Notes: generated from the letters alone by a model not told the origin. Positions 36,431 to 55,192 are shown, numbered from the stretch's first letter. The stretch: DNA of 64,000 bases from Trichoplax adhaerens (GCF_000150275.1 NW_002060947.1:2407740-2471739), one strand, 5' to 3'. Made by a program: numbers and translations.

Positions 36431-38533
36431 ATGGAAAGTAACTCAAACGATTCAGGATGGCCTAGCAGTACTGACAATAAAACTACTATAAATCCATCAT
36501 TTTGGCATACAGGAACTTCTCCCGTAGAATCTATAGGCGAACCTTCTAAAACACAAACATCCACTGTATGTTCGTCAGCTGGTGCGAATGAAGATGAAAT
36601 GTTCTCCTCCGGTCTAGACAATTCTGGAAACTCAACTTTTTACTCTCGATCTCAAAATGTACTTCTGCAAGAACAGACACCATATCTTAATTCTCCTGCG
36701 ATGACTCTTGCAAGTGGTCGAAGTGTCGTAGCAAACAATCGTAGCTGTCGTAATACTTTTAACACAGGCATATTTTTTGATAGTAATCAGACTGCCAATT
36801 CTCAATCCTCTCTCTGGTCAACAATGAATTCAAATCATCCTCCAGCATCTCTTGCAACTCAGCCTCCTTTTTTAACTAGCTGGTTAGCCACACCAGCTAG
36901 CGGTTCTACTCCATCGACATCACCTCGGGTTCCCAACTTTTCAAGTGGAGAATTTAGTGGGACTGAAGTTAACCCGAACTGTAAGTAACCATTAGTCAAT
37001 TAACTGCAATGTTCAAATTAGATGAGTCATACTACGATCCTATTTTTAAAATTACATGCTGTAGAGACTACTGTATCATAAGGCACCTTTCGAGTGCATC
37101 GACGAGCTATGCGGTTTATGTCTACTTCCTTCAATTATAATAAAGGATTTTGAAGGGTCTCAGAATAAGGATTTATTTACATAAAATTATTAGGTTGCCG
37201 TAGACTTGATATGTAATTTTATTCAGTATAAGCGTCCGTTATACCTCAACTTTAGCTCAATCAATTTAATTAAGTACGAGCTTATCCAAGTTAATTTCGT
37301 ATATGACTCACAGTTGCTCCAGGAATTGGTGAAGATGGGTGTAATCCTAAGTTAGCGTTAACATCGAAAGCTACTGTAATAAATTCCGGTTACGGTCCTA
37401 TCAATACTGTTAATTGTTCCTTTCGGCCGTACTATAGCGGCATTCCGGTAAAAGGTGAACTTTCTAATATGTGCTCTAGCCGCAGAAGTAAAAACCATGC
37501 AATTGCGCGATCATCAACACCAGGTAAGCGCTAGTATGAGAATGTAACCCTTCAAGTAGTCATGATAACATATATTTTATTTTATGAATATTCGTGTTGT
37601 GTTGTCGTTTCCATTTCCGATAATGGAAGACTAATAAGAAATGTAAAATTTTAGCTGATAAGGAGTGTAGTTCCTGCGGCTCAAAGGATGTCCCGTTGTG
37701 GAGAAAAGACGCTAGTGGTCATTATATTTGTAATTGGTGTGGTTTACATTGGAAAAATAACTGTAACAATATTCCTACCCGTCATTCAAGTAAACAAAAG
37801 CAACTTATTGTACGTCTCTTACAGTACTATTAAAGGAAAAAAGTATACAAGTTTACGTATACGTTTTGTTCCTACTTCGTTTGGTGTCTCATGCCACTAT
37901 AAGAACTTAAAGGAAAATCGTAGTCTCATCAGTGATATTTTAAAAATTTTGTATATTCGCTCTAGATTTGCGCCAACTGTCATACAACAAGCACCACTCT
38001 TTGGCGCCGAAATAGTAAAGGGGAACAAGTATGCAATGCCTGTGGATTGTATTATAAGCTGCATCAGGTGTCATGAAATTAATGTGATCCAATTCATTTC
38101 TTTACTTTAGCATGGTAGTTATATTATGGAAAGCCTGCATTGAACGTTGAGTTCGCTTATTCTGTAATTTTTTAGGCTAGCCAGATGACAGCAATTTTAT
38201 TTGCTGTGAATTACTGATTCTAACATTCATTACTCCTGTTTTACTTATTAGACTGAAAGGCCCCTTTCTATGAAAAAAGATACCATTCAGACTCGTAATA
38301 GAAAAAAGAATTCTAAAAAAAAGAAGCCACCAACGAAATCGTTAGGTATTTCTCCTAGCCAGGATTTCGTAGTAATGGATAAGACTCCACAGTCACTATA
38401 CGGATCACTATCTGCTCGTTCTCAGTATTCACACCATTCAGTCTGTAATAGTACTATTCTGCCGCCTACTTACCTTAGTGGAAATTCGCAGCACCTGCTA
38501 TCTTCATTTGCACAAAAGAATGCTCTCTCTTAA
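36431..38533 (+). CDS. GATA-family zinc-finger transcription factor
   Basis: Five exons: 36431-36980, 37314-37523, 37655-37809, 37966-38067 and 38252-38533, giving 432 aa. Residues 1-254 are Ser/Thr/Asn-rich and disordered, a likely activation region. The N-finger is C-X2-C-X17-C-X2-C ([20 protein letters not shown] then ICNWC). The C-finger is canonical: [20 protein letters not shown] then [12 protein letters not shown]. It is followed by the basic tail [20 protein letters not shown] that binds DNA beside the finger in animal GATA factors. The protein binds WGATAR sites in the nucleus. The N-finger is unusual: CNWC replaces CNAC, and the NRP motif is missing. Two fingers in tandem define the animal GATA class; GATA1/2/3 versus GATA4/5/6 cannot be settled by eye. 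Donor 4 is GTGTCA. Confidence 0.94.
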
Positions 38534-39695
38534 AGAGTTATCGAATTATTTAATGTACTTGCGTGTAGCCTAAAATACAGAACTATTACGCATCTGCGTA
38601 TAGTTATTGACGTTCTAGCAAATATTCAGCTTTTGATTTGTTAACTACTTCGTTCGATTGTTATTGCTGTATAAAATCATGTTAAAGAATCTACTGTGTT
38701 AATGAATATCGTACTTGCGTTGTCTTCAATTTACGATAATGAGAACTTCAAATAATTTAAAGTCTGAAAATGTTATCAGTGATGACTCTACACTCTAGTC
38801 ACATTTATGTTCTAAGTAATGAAGACGATATGGAAATTTAAATTGAGCTTCTATACCCGAGAAAGCTATAAATATTCATCGGTATTTTTGATTATACTAT
38901 AATTACTTAAATAAATGAATAAAATGAACGTTTGCCAATACGTATATAAGTATGGAACTTAATAATTTTTAAAATTGTCTCACATCGTTGTCTTTCCGAT
39001 GTGTAAATTATCATATTAGTTCTTCCATTATTATCGACATGGTACTACTCTAGCCAAGTATTTGATGTGGTCAATCAAGCGTATCAATGTTGCACGATGC
39101 AGCATTAACAGATCCAGATGCACAGTTTATTGTACTCAAAATGCAGAATTTACTTCGCTTCGGCCATGTTTATAGCGATCTGAATCAAAATCTCCAAGAT
39201 ACGTGTATGTTACAAAGTTAGTATTGAAATCCTTCACAATGTTAGGTCTTAAAAATCTCAACCGATATAACAGCATCATGTTACTATTAGCATGAATACT
39301 ACCGTTTCATAAGTATAAGTAAAATGCTTGTCTTTCCTATGTAAAAACGTTACGAGAATAAAAAGAAGCAACTCTAGGTACACTATTACAGTATCTCGTA
39401 TGCCGTAGATAAAGTGTCAGTTACGTAAAAAGTAAGCAGATGAGCATGCACTGAACATGCAAATGCGCTTACACAGCATAGAAATTTAATGAATTTCCCT
39501 AATTTTTAAAGTTATCATAAATGCTTTATTGTATTATCATTTATATCAGCTTCAAAATTGAAATGCCGGTAAAGTTCTATCTAGTAAATTCGTATGCACA
39601 GTACTACAACTTACAATAGCAGTTTGTTAACAGCTGCAACTTCTGTATGAGCGAACTGATTGCTGTCGGGCAACAATTACGGTTAAATTTGTTCG
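38534..39695. other. Convergent (3'-3') intergenic region GATA/IPO9
   Basis: About 1.2 kb of AT-rich sequence with no exon or repeat cluster that I can support. CTGTA motifs occur only as isolated half-sites. Confidence 0.5.
38910..38915 (+). terminator. Possible poly(A) signal of the GATA gene
   Basis: AATAAA lies 377 bases after the stop, with a second AATAAA a few bases further on. It is a plausible 3' end but unproven. Confidence 0.35.
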
Positions 39696-42600
39696 CTAGT
39701 GTAAAATTTGATGTATCTTATCCAAAATTTTATGCTCTTCGGCACTTAAACAACTAATAAAGAAGTTATAACAAGACTTTTGTCGAAATTCCTGAAAAAA
39801 ATTTAGAAGCTGATCCTAGATAACGAAAATTGGGATTAGAACAGAATAACAGTAAAATAGTCAATGATAAATAAATAGCATTTTAAGTAAGGCTGGATCC
39901 ATAAAAATACCTGAAGATCGATTGGAAACAAAGCATCTTCGAGATCATCAAAGCTTTCGTCATCATCAAAATCTTGTCGTTACATTAAAGGCAGACCAGA
40001 GCGTAAAAAGAGCATAAGATATTAAGGGGCTATACATGGTTTGAATAAAACCGAATTTTGTTCTATAATGCAAGAAAGTACGCGTGCTACTTAATATTAT
40101 ACATATTAACGTTTGATACCTTCAAAGTTAGAAGAATTAATATAAAGCTGGTCCTCATATAAATAATTCTGTGAATCACTGCTACTTTCTTCGTCATCGG
40201 TCCGGCTGGGAATATCAGAGATATCCTACAAATATATTGTACAATCCATTAAACGATGTAACCATACTAAATTAATTTGATCCACATCTAAATACCGCTA
40301 ATATCTTCTCATGTGGGCTATTACCCTCCAATTCGGTAGAAAATTCATAAATGATGGCCTTGAACATTTTATGAATTATCGGAATTGTAACTTTTCGCTT
40401 TAAAACTGTAAGAAAAATATTTAATCCACTAGCCAAAATTTCGTCCAAATTTATCAAATAGCGCCTAGGGTGATACACCTAGAAAGTGCTAGTTGCGAAA
40501 GAAATTCTTGTACGGGAACGCATACCTAAATTAGTTTTCGACCTGGTCCGTCTTCCTACTTTTAATTCACATTTATACAAGCATAAACGTACATCCATTA
40601 GTTATATAGTACAACATTGACATAAACCGCAAAAACACATTACTCGTTTATCGCTACTTTTAAATATACTTCATACGAGGAAGATGCTTGCTTATACTGT
40701 AGTATAATAACGGTCAAAGAAGGATGATTATTAACTACAAAAATTCAATCACTACCTATGGTTTCTTCTAACGCTTCTTCCAAAAGCGACATTGATGAAA
40801 TATAAGGATCATTCGTATTAGCATAATAAAGCAGAATCTTGCAAAAGGCTAAAATGCTGCAACATTCGTAACATAAAATTTAAAGAAGCGTCAAACCATG
40901 AAAAGTAAGGAAAAGGCCTTAGCTAAGCTAATATTGTTGTACCTGATCTTGATATTGTAGCATCCAGCGATAAAGTTTTGCTGCTTACACCATTCACTTA
41001 ACACGTATTCCATGGCTGAGGTCCCTGTCGGACTGGGTACACTCACAAGTAAGTTATACACCAGTTGAAAGTGCTCATGGATTAAATAGGCAAACATTAT
41101 TATTAAAGCCTAAATTGCAAAGCGAATCAGAATTTTAAAGCGTATCACTGAACGTAACGAGACCAGCAATGATAGAAATCGAAATTGCTTAACGCGATAG
41201 GAAACCTGCATAACATTGCCTTCTGTTACTTGCTGCATTTTCGCAAGAACCCCACGAAGGATTGTACCAAGATGTTGTTGCGCTAATACGTCACCCTTGT
41301 AAAATTGAGAATGTTTCTATAAAATTATGCCTTATAAAAATCCCAATTTTTTTACGTGATTTATCAGAGAGGAATTCTAATATCTCTTGATGTGTAGTGC
41401 ACCTTCCTAAAAAAGACAATTGTCAGTTTTCCTACTTGCGCCGCACTGTATTGTTCCAATTGTGGATCCACCTGTTTCAAAATGCAGTTGATGACATAAG
41501 AAAGTCCATCATTACCCTCAGGGTCCTTCCTAGATTCAAAACGAGTTTATTAGAATTAGTCAAAATCCTAGAAAATCGAGTGTTGCACTAAAGCAACATT
41601 ACCTACCACTCAAACACCTGGTCAGAGCTTCGAGAAATAAATGCTCTGAGACAGTCACTTCCGCTCTATAATGTCATAATACGGTGATATCGGTAAGAAA
41701 CGAATTGCGGACAATAGCAGTCATACTTCATCCGAATATTAAGTAATATCAGATATATGAGCAAACTCACTTGAATAATAGAAACATCATCAGTATTCAT
41801 CACAGTAACTGCTACTGTTGGAAATCCGATGTTAATAAGTGTTTCAGGTACAGGAATCGGGCAATTTTTTATCAAGTCTTCCATAATATCTAAAGCTGTC
41901 TAAAAATTTTAATATGTTATTTAAAAACAATTTGCTACTTAAACATAATAATATTTAAAATTATATTAGGCTGATTGCAGCTTACCCCAGTAGTACAGAA
42001 AGCACTTTTTCCGCTTGTAGAAATTAAATTCATTAAAACTGGAAATAAATGAAGTTCTAATGTCTGAAGTAAGAAAATTGTTCACACATTTCATAAATCG
42101 AACGAAACGTGAGTTAAGATGGCATACAATCTTAGCATTAATTAATTAATTAGCAATATAATTTCTTGCAGATCTGCTGTTGTCGACGCAATACCGTAGT
42201 ATATTTCATACCTGGTAGCAGTTAGGAAATTTGCTGATAATTTTAAACGAATCTTGAGCTATAGCTTCAAGGTAGGGATCTAGAATGCGTAATTGTTAAC
42301 TAAATTAATTGGTACATCTAAAGGAAAATCTTACTCTGGTAACGCAAGCATAACAAAAATATCTGACGTACTTTGGTTGTAGGTCGAATAAAACTCTACA
42401 AGCATGGGTATCAGCTTGCCATGCACTGACTCCGTAACAGACCTACTAATCTGTATGACATCAATTACATAAGTTTATGAAATAGAAACCTTGTATTAGT
42501 CCATGATTAAAGGTATACAAAACGAGAGAGCCTGTATCTATTACTAAAACAATCTTCTCATGTGCATCTACTAAGCATAAACGTATCTCTAAATAGAATC

Positions 42601-45600
42601 AATGTTAATAGAACTGTTCATACGGACTGCAAAAATTTTCCGTAAAAGTCACTGATATTAACGAACCTGAAGAATAAAATTTAACGAATCAATCGCTAAA
42701 CCCAAGATATCTACATCTTTACTAAAATCGAGTGCCATGAATATTAAGCCATTAATGGCATCAGTCAGATAGGGGGACATTAGTTCGTGTCTTAAACCAT
42801 CATTTAAACCTTGACTAAGTCTGATTAGATAATCATACACAATCAATCGTAATTAAATCAATTTAATTCATCTAATAAGTTTTAAAAGTATTGAATCTAA
42901 TACCATCAAAATCATTTTACATTTAAAGGTAGGCAAATTATTAAAACCGTTATGAAGTCTATAAATGTAAAATATAGAGTGAAATCATTGAAAAGTCCTT
43001 ACTGAGATAGTGCCTTGGCGCCATATATCCGAATAATGATATGCTGGGATTGATTTACGGCTTCAGTACAACCCTTCATCAAGCTGCAATAACAGAATAC
43101 AGTACGTAGAATTAATGTTCTTATTTCTATGCTTTAGAATTTTAGCAACAAAGCCCGATTAACATAAATATTAGCAAATATCGAGCTACAATATATCCTG
43201 ACTTGAAGGGCGATCATTTGAATTACTAACTTTGAAAATGCCGGGTCTTCCATCCGGGATGCCAACTTGCTACGAAGCCAAAGAGCACGCCCGGATAGAA
43301 ATGGAGATACTAGGAAATATTAATAGAGCGCATTAAGACTATCTAATAAAAAATTCTGCAGTCTCCTAATAGCGGTAACAGAATTGATCTGCCACATTTG
43401 CAATCAAGAGTACCTGTCGATTGCACATCTATCGACATGATATAGTTTAGGAGGAAGTTATTTTCCAAGTAGTTTTGTACTGACTTCGTAGTCAAGAGAT
43501 TACTTAAGTTTCCCAAGACCAATAAACAGCTTTCATGTACCTTCCACCTGCAATTGTAATTATAATTGATATCCATTTAACTTAAATATGCAAGAAAATT
43601 AGTACTTTGTACTATAACGAATAACGCAACTAAGGAATACGTATTTGAGTATCAAAAAAATTCATATATTTATTTGATACTAAAACACCGTTACGAACCA
43701 ATGTGGCGAGTATTTAATCGTCTCAGCTTCATCGAAATGTTTTCTAACAGCTTTTGAAGTCGAATCCAAAATCTTGCTCTCGTTAAAGTGTATAATGGTC
43801 TATAAATAACACAGTATTATCCTTCTAACATTCAAGGAAGATCATGCATATGCAAAGCATCATCTGTTTAAAACAGTTATGATAACTTCTTCCATGTAAC
43901 TTACATCTAACAAATTAACAGCCAATATTCTAACAGAAGACGTGATTGTATCATCAACTTCATCTTCAATAAATCTGCCAGGACACGTAACCCATAAATC
44001 AGCCTGTAAATACATATTGTAATTTATAGGAAAGGCCATATTTATATTTTATATAAACAAATATTTTCATTATCAACCAAATACAAATTTTCTTATAATT
44101 ACCTGTTCTTCCGATATAAGCATATATTTAATTAATTGATAAATTAAATCATCCATCATAACATTAACGATCGATTTATATGTTTTACGTTGAAATAAGG
44201 CTGAAAAGAACTCAAAGAGGTGGCAAACTAAATTTTGAATATTATATCTTTCTCCTACAAAATTAACAAACCATACATTACATAACTAATATTTTTTTTA
44301 TTATTAAAGAAAGAGATATAAAATTATACCATCCGAATCTATAGATTCTTCCACTAATCGTGTATTATTTACTATTGTCTGTACATAAATAGATTAAGTC
44401 AAGGAACAATTATGAAAATATTCAAAGCCAATATAATTCTAATTTTAATGTTTTATTACTTGCACAATTATATCAAAAACTCAATATTTACAAATTTCTT
44501 AGCAAATAGATCTACAGTATACAGTTATTATAAGGATATGTGTGGCTACTTCGCGTAAAGAGGTCCCAAACAACAGGAATAACCCAATCTAAAATTTGTG
44601 CCATCTCCATAGGGAAAGATTCAACTAAACAAATCAACGTCTAAAATGGTAAAACATTAGCTAATAAATTAAAGCTCGTCCAAGAACAACAGCTGTTAAT
44701 CGGTTACAGAAATAACAAATTATAGTACCAAAATGCCTTAAAGTTAAGCATAAAATAGAAACCAATAGTCTTGACCTTTATGACATTAGTTTTTAGAACA
44801 TAATCGGAATGAGGTCCATCAGGTTGTGATAAAGACTCAGTGAAGGCTGATAAAAAGTGTGGTATGTAAGGAAAGAGCAGTACATTTGGAGCTGCCTGCA
44901 ATCGTTGCAATTATGCATTAGAAACTCGCAATAACTCTCAAAAGTAACTCAAAAAACTTACTTACTTTTTCAAGGTCGCTCATAGCAAAAATTAATGATA
45001 TACAGGAATTCAATATGTGAGTCGTTTTACCGCGGATATTCGAATTAAAATTCTGGAAAAATAGTATATAAGTACATACATATTCTGTACTCGATATATA
45101 TTTTCGGTATCTACTTTTCATATCGATGTTTTGATGATTTCGATAGTTAAAATGTAATACCTTTTCATCCTTAAATATTCTAATTAGCTCAGGGAACATG
45201 ATCGGAATTAACTGAGGGAGCTGACTATCGGCCATATTATCTGATAATTCTAAAAAATGTATTTAAAAGTATCAACATTATCATTATGCCTTAATATTAC
45301 ATTTACGAGCATCATAACAGCGCGCAATTTGTAACATTATGAGCCTATATGCTGATATAATGTTAAAATTATTTGCCTGTAAGAACTCTCATAGCTCCAT
45401 GAACAAGATCCTGACTGCTACTCGTCATAAACCCAATAAGAATTTCGAAAAGCTGAGGCCATGACTCAGGCCAATCCCATCTGGCTATTTCAGAGATAGC
45501 ATAAGCCTAAAAAGGGCAGAGTAATCTTCCTGAATCTGACTTAAAATGAGATACTAAATTTAATAATTACCACACTAGATCGGATAAGGCTTGAATGATC

Positions 45601-47166
45601 TCCAAGGGTGCTAGGCAGCAGTTCCCGTACTATGCATTTTGCCTTTAGAATTAAAAGCTGGTACTTAATGTAAAGTTAAATCTTTCTCTACATATTACAA
45701 TTGCATCCAAACATAAAGAATATATTCATGCGATCAACCTTGAAATACTCATGCACACTTATAATCATAGAAATGAAGAAAATATGTAAGAATGGAAAAT
45801 ATTGCACTGCTGCAAATGTGAATAAGCTACATAATGCACCTACCCATTCCGGTGTTTCCGGTGCAACAAATTTATCTGATGTTGTTGACCAGTGAGTTTG
45901 TACATACTGCTTCAGCACAACTGCAGCTAACTAAATTACAAGCAAAATAGATTACTAAATATCTAGTACCTTGTAACATTTCATTTCCTGATATTTACGA
46001 TAGATAAACATTAATATCTTAGCAGTTATTTGCAGTGCCGTACTGTATGTATTTCATGTCCATATTTGTACAACACAGCGTCTGAGTATTTCGTAATCGA
46101 ATAGGTACCTACTCTCAAATTCAGTCTAAATCTATAGTTTTAAACTACCTAAAGTATGTTCAAAATTAGCTAGTTTATTAAGTATTTACAATTAGTGAAA
46201 CTATTCTACATGGGCAAATATACTACATGTTACATCCAAAATTTCATTTCGCTACATTTCACTGTTAGAACAGTGTATTTGTATGTTCTAACATTATTTC
46301 TTTACTGACAATTATAACACGTATAATCATTTTTCCAGGGTGTTAGATATGTATAATGAGTGTAACATCCATGGTCATACTTTTAGAATTATAGTACCTC
46401 CTATACAATACGATCTATTACTGCAATAATTATATAATCGACAAGTAGGGCTCGATGTGCGCTTTATGCTATATTTTTAATAATATTAATAACAAATTGG
46501 ACATGCTCGTACAATGAAATTTGCAAACGCGATTACACTTATAGATTTAACATCCACGTATTCACCTACGAATGAAACCGTCTCAATTAAAATTACCTGC
46601 CGGATAGGAAGAAAGTTATTTTGATCGATAATTATATCCGTTAAATATACTCCGAACTCTAAAAGAAGAATATTAAAGTGAGCTCCTTTGCAAACTATAT
46701 TACGTTTACGACTTCAGTAATTCACCGATATTGAGCACCTGTAACGAATTAAATAATTACTGTACAGTACTGTAGTCTGCACGATACTGTAGTGTTGTGT
46801 AATCAAGCCAGTAAACTTAGCATGCTCACTGTCATCTACGTATACCATATATATATATATATAGATAGATAACGAACTGCAAAGATAGAAGTTACAATGA
46901 TATATAATCGAATAAATTCAATCATCATCGTTATTTTTTGGAATATTAGTTTTCCCCATTTTATCCTTGTCAAGCGAAATAATTACTACTTTATAGTACA
47001 ATCTATATGTAACATTTAGAATCTGTTGCAAACCCGGCGTCATCTCAATAACGTTTAAGTGATCTTCCCCTTGTTGTCTCGCATGTTGTGCATCAGATAA
47101 AATGCATTTCAGACTTTCCAGAAGCGCTACTTTTAACTCTGTCCTTCTGACCTCCATTGGTTGCAT
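39696..47166 (-). CDS. IPO9: Importin-9 (nuclear import receptor, karyopherin beta family)
   Basis: About 32 short exons on the minus strand from ATG 47166 to the TAG at 39698-39696. Recognisable pieces in order: exon 1 (47166-47034, [18 protein letters not shown]), [16 protein letters not shown] near 45870, [17 protein letters not shown] near 45600, [20 protein letters not shown] near 45480, [29 protein letters not shown], the acidic [22 protein letters not shown] near 43545, [15 protein letters not shown] near 42270, [18 protein letters not shown] near 41010, GRRTRSKTN near 40550, an acidic loop [20 protein letters not shown] near 39920, and a C-terminal exon ([17 protein letters not shown]). 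The order and spacing match human importin-9, which carries core histones and other basic cargo into the nucleus with Ran. Intron 5 starts with GC (CAG|GCAAAT). A few mid-gene boundaries (near 43020-43220 and 41270-41390) remain uncertain. Confidence 0.93.
46757..46790. repeat. TACAG/CTGTA repeat in IPO9 intron 1
   Basis: ACTGTACAGTACTGTAG and a second half-site lie in the first intron of importin-9. A (TA)n run of about 14 bases lies nearby at 46848-46861. Confidence 0.7.
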
Positions 47167-47778
47167 TCTCAGTGTCACACACTCACACTGTCCGATGTTA
47201 CTGGCGGTGGCAAAAAACCGAAACAAAGGTCATTTGAAAGCGTCAATGTTGTACTGTACTGTACAGTACAGTGAACTTTGGTTCAGTATTTTCAAAGTTT
47301 TGCAGTACTGTACTGTACAGTACACACGACCGTAAAGTACTGTAGTGTACAGTACAGTACTGTTACAGTATACTGAGTGTACAGTACTGTACTGTACACT
47401 ACATTACAGTACAGTATGTCATTTACATGTGCCTCGTGCCCACTAATAGCTACGCTACAGTAATAAAGATACTGTACAGTACAGTACGGTAGGTACAGTA
47501 GTCACTTCACAGCTTAGAGGCTACAGTATGATTTACGGTAATTTGGTACAGTATTTACTGTTAGTAAATTATTTACAAATCGCACTTTCATAATTGTCTT
47601 CATTGTCTTATTATGATTACTAGTAATTATAAGGATAGTGAGTAGCTACCGGATAAAATCCATTACAACCTTATTTTACAGTACCTACTGTTTAGCAGTA
47701 CCTAATAATAAATTTAGTCCAAATCGCAACTTCTTATTAGTTTTATACCTTATTCTAAATGCAAGGTATCATACTAGA
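47167..47778. promoter_or_regulatory. Divergent promoter region IPO9/IMPDH with palindromic repeats
   Basis: Only 612 bases separate the start codons of two housekeeping genes transcribed in opposite directions, so both promoters must lie here or in the leaders. From 47250 to 47540 the sequence is largely TACTGTAC/GTACAGTA repeats. No TATA box stands out. Confidence 0.65.
47250..47540. repeat. Dense TACAG/CTGTA palindromic cluster
   Basis: Sub-clusters are 47250-47272, 47303-47325, 47337-47418 and 47470-47502. Most contain the palindromic junction CTGTACAG. It is another cluster placed exactly between divergent genes. Confidence 0.9.
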
Positions 47779-52206
<4,428 letters not shown>

Positions 52207-55192
52207 ACTACAGCATTACAGAAGTGCCCGTTTGATGGATGGATATTATGCTACAAAAAACTAATCGTAGTGCGTTTAAATTATACATTGGGTACGCATA
52301 GTTATGAAACATTAAATATCCAGATGCGTATTTATTTCAATAATTATAATTGAATCCAAAACAGAATTTAAACAGTCAACGTATCTTGTTGTATCTTAAT
52401 GTTGTGCTTGCACTTCGTAAATGGTAAATTTGTGCGCTTTCGTTATTTATATCAAATATTTCAAGAGTTATATGACCTCCTCAAGACATCCCTAAAGAGA
52501 TTACTAGCCAACCTATTCATTCAATTTGTACTTTAAATAAATAGTACAATGATAAATATGCATCCCTAGTAAATATAGTATAGTAAGATATTTAATCTTG
52601 TTTTTGTCTACTGACATCTAACAATTTGCCCGTACGTTCATGATATTATGAGATATAGTACCAGGTTTAAAATGAATATAAATTATTAGCCTATATTCTT
52701 AAATGACACTTGTGTCTAAATAACAAAACATGTAAAGTTTCAAACAATATACGAATGCTGACATACGCGTATTCCTACAATCAAGATAGCTAGTGTATCC
52801 AGAATAATCTCCCGTATTAATTCACATAAATTTCATAGCTCTATTTTAAAATAATATTAACCCTTCAGATACCTGTTTTCTCACCAAAATGGTTTTCCTT
52901 TCTTAAGTGTTATCGAGTTGAAAATAAAATACATAATATATAAAAACCTTATCTCTGACACTACCTGAATAGAGTAATAGTGGCTTTCTTTAACAAGAGT
53001 TAGGCATAAGAATTTAAAGCATACCTATGTAACATATGAGGGATTTATGGTGAAGTCATCACTGAGTACGATTTGTAATACAGAACACTAATTAGTTATA
53101 CCGTATATAGTAGTCCAACTGTAGAATCGCAGATCAATATTTTGTCAAATTTTGGAACTATGTACAAAACTCTTATTACCATTCGGTTCACTTAAGGAAA
53201 TAACATTTCTCGTATTAGTATGAAACATTGCAGTACTACCCCGTTAATTTTCTCTGATGTCATCGTTGCATCACGATATCGTTACACTGTAAAGTAAAAA
53301 TTTGACAATTTAGATGCTACAGTATACTTATACAAAAAAGCATACAAGTAACATGCAAGACATTGCATACTAACTTTAAGAAACTCGTGAAGATTCTAAC
53401 GAACTCTGCTACTATCTGCGAACAACAGATATGATTGATTAATTTTTCGTATTCGCGACTGTTGTAAGTTCACAACTGTTTAAACTTACATACGCGTATT
53501 AAACTATGCAAAGACAAGTAGAATTAATTCTCAAACGTCCAATAGGTCAGTGAGACTCGATGTTCCTAAAATAAATTTGTAACTTCGAGACTAGCTGTAA
53601 GTGTTATGCAATTAATGCTCGATTTGCAACTCATTTCGACGCATTCTCGATGGTCGTTAAGAAACTACGGTACAGTGGTAAAGAAAGTAACACGTCAATC
53701 TGCAGCTTACATTGTTATTAAACTAATGTAAATGTTACAGTCGAAGAAATTATAGCCTTAAATTCGCCCTTTATTGTAATATCCGCGTATGCAATGTAAA
53801 ATTTTTCGCATACCCGTATACTTATCAGCAGACTTAAAAAATTTAAGGTTTAACCACCTAAAATTGTCATAAGCCATACATAATTTAAAGAGCTAAAAAA
53901 TTAAGCTAACGACGTAAACTATTTCTTAGCTTTTTGTCTCACATGTATCTACACAAAGCAGATACAAAACTGTATACGACAGTATTTCATCTTCAAATTC
54001 TAAAGCCTGTTTCATTTGCTGTATGTATACTCAGAGATACTGTATAATTTACTCCGCTAAAACTAGTTATTTATTAATTTTCTTCAATTGCTCGTGCGTA
54101 CAATACGTAGATCTCACCTGTGAAAACGAAAACTAAATTTAGACATTTGATGACCTTACCCGATTTGGTTATGTGAATCACAATAAAGGTACAGCTGTTG
54201 TTAAAAATAGGAAGCTTTACTTGATACCGTAGCTCACTCAAAATAAGAAAGAGTCTTTTATTATGTAATATACGTGTGCATCCGGTGTTAAGTTAATTAT
54301 TGAACAATCGAACGGTTGCTTACTTTATGATCACATTTATCTCGTTCCCGATGCCCAATATGACAAAATTATAAAACAACATTATTCATATAATATATTA
54401 TATCACTATAATGTCATCCAGTTACCCACAATACGAATAGTAGGAATAATTATTTAGCCAATCACTCACTATATTACGGTTTATATGAGTTAGAAATTAG
54501 AAACTTTGGGTTTTTACTAAAGTTACACAATTCCATGCAGTAACTCTTTATTGTTGGTGTTTTCTACTAGTTATAATTAGCAGTCAGAATGACTACAAAT
54601 TCATCCAAACGGTAAGCTAATCTACAACGTGAATTTAGCTTGTATAGCACGAAGGGTGAGTAGGCTCTGTTTATAAAGACATATCTCAGCCTCCCGTTAG
54701 TATTCCACTGCAGTTAGGCCACAATACTTGATCCCAATAAATTTGCCTGTGATTAATGAGCATCTCCAATACCATACATGCTTTACAAAACATGCAGGTA
54801 ATAATACCGCATTAACCATCATTGCACACAAAAAGATTTCACTACAACCGTAGTTACTTACATCAAAAAGCATAGTCGTAAGTTTACATTTGTAATATTA
54901 CTATTATCCTCCTTCGGAGGCACATTCAAACGGAGCGGTGATGGGCACTCATTAACTTTAAAAATCAATCTTTCGCCATTTACATATATTGAACAACCCG
55001 TATAAGGCCAGGCTAAAGACTGACCCTTTTATAAGAAAGGAAACCAATCGAGAAGACAACGGGGTAGACGGAACCCTAAATGTTATAAAGATTGGCATTA
55101 ATCCGGTATATCTCGAGAATCATAGGTTATCAGGCAAGAAAACGCAGGATTTAACTAACGCTATGTACGTGTAGTGTATTCCTTAGCTGTAA
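52207..55192. other. Convergent (3'-3') intergenic region IMPDH/TRABD
   Basis: Nearly 3 kb without a recognisable gene; the frame at 54989-55174 has no family resemblance. It should contain the 3' UTRs of both neighbours. Palindromic pentamer clusters are absent; only isolated TACAGTA-like strings occur (near 53321 and 53672). Confidence 0.5.

Noticed and set aside
36367-36621. Antisense frame over the start of the GATA gene
   Set aside because: Shadow of the real exon in another frame.
37688-38110. 140-codon plus-strand frame across GATA exons 3-4
   Set aside because: It reads the zinc-finger exons and their intron in the wrong frame; the true frame shows both GATA fingers.
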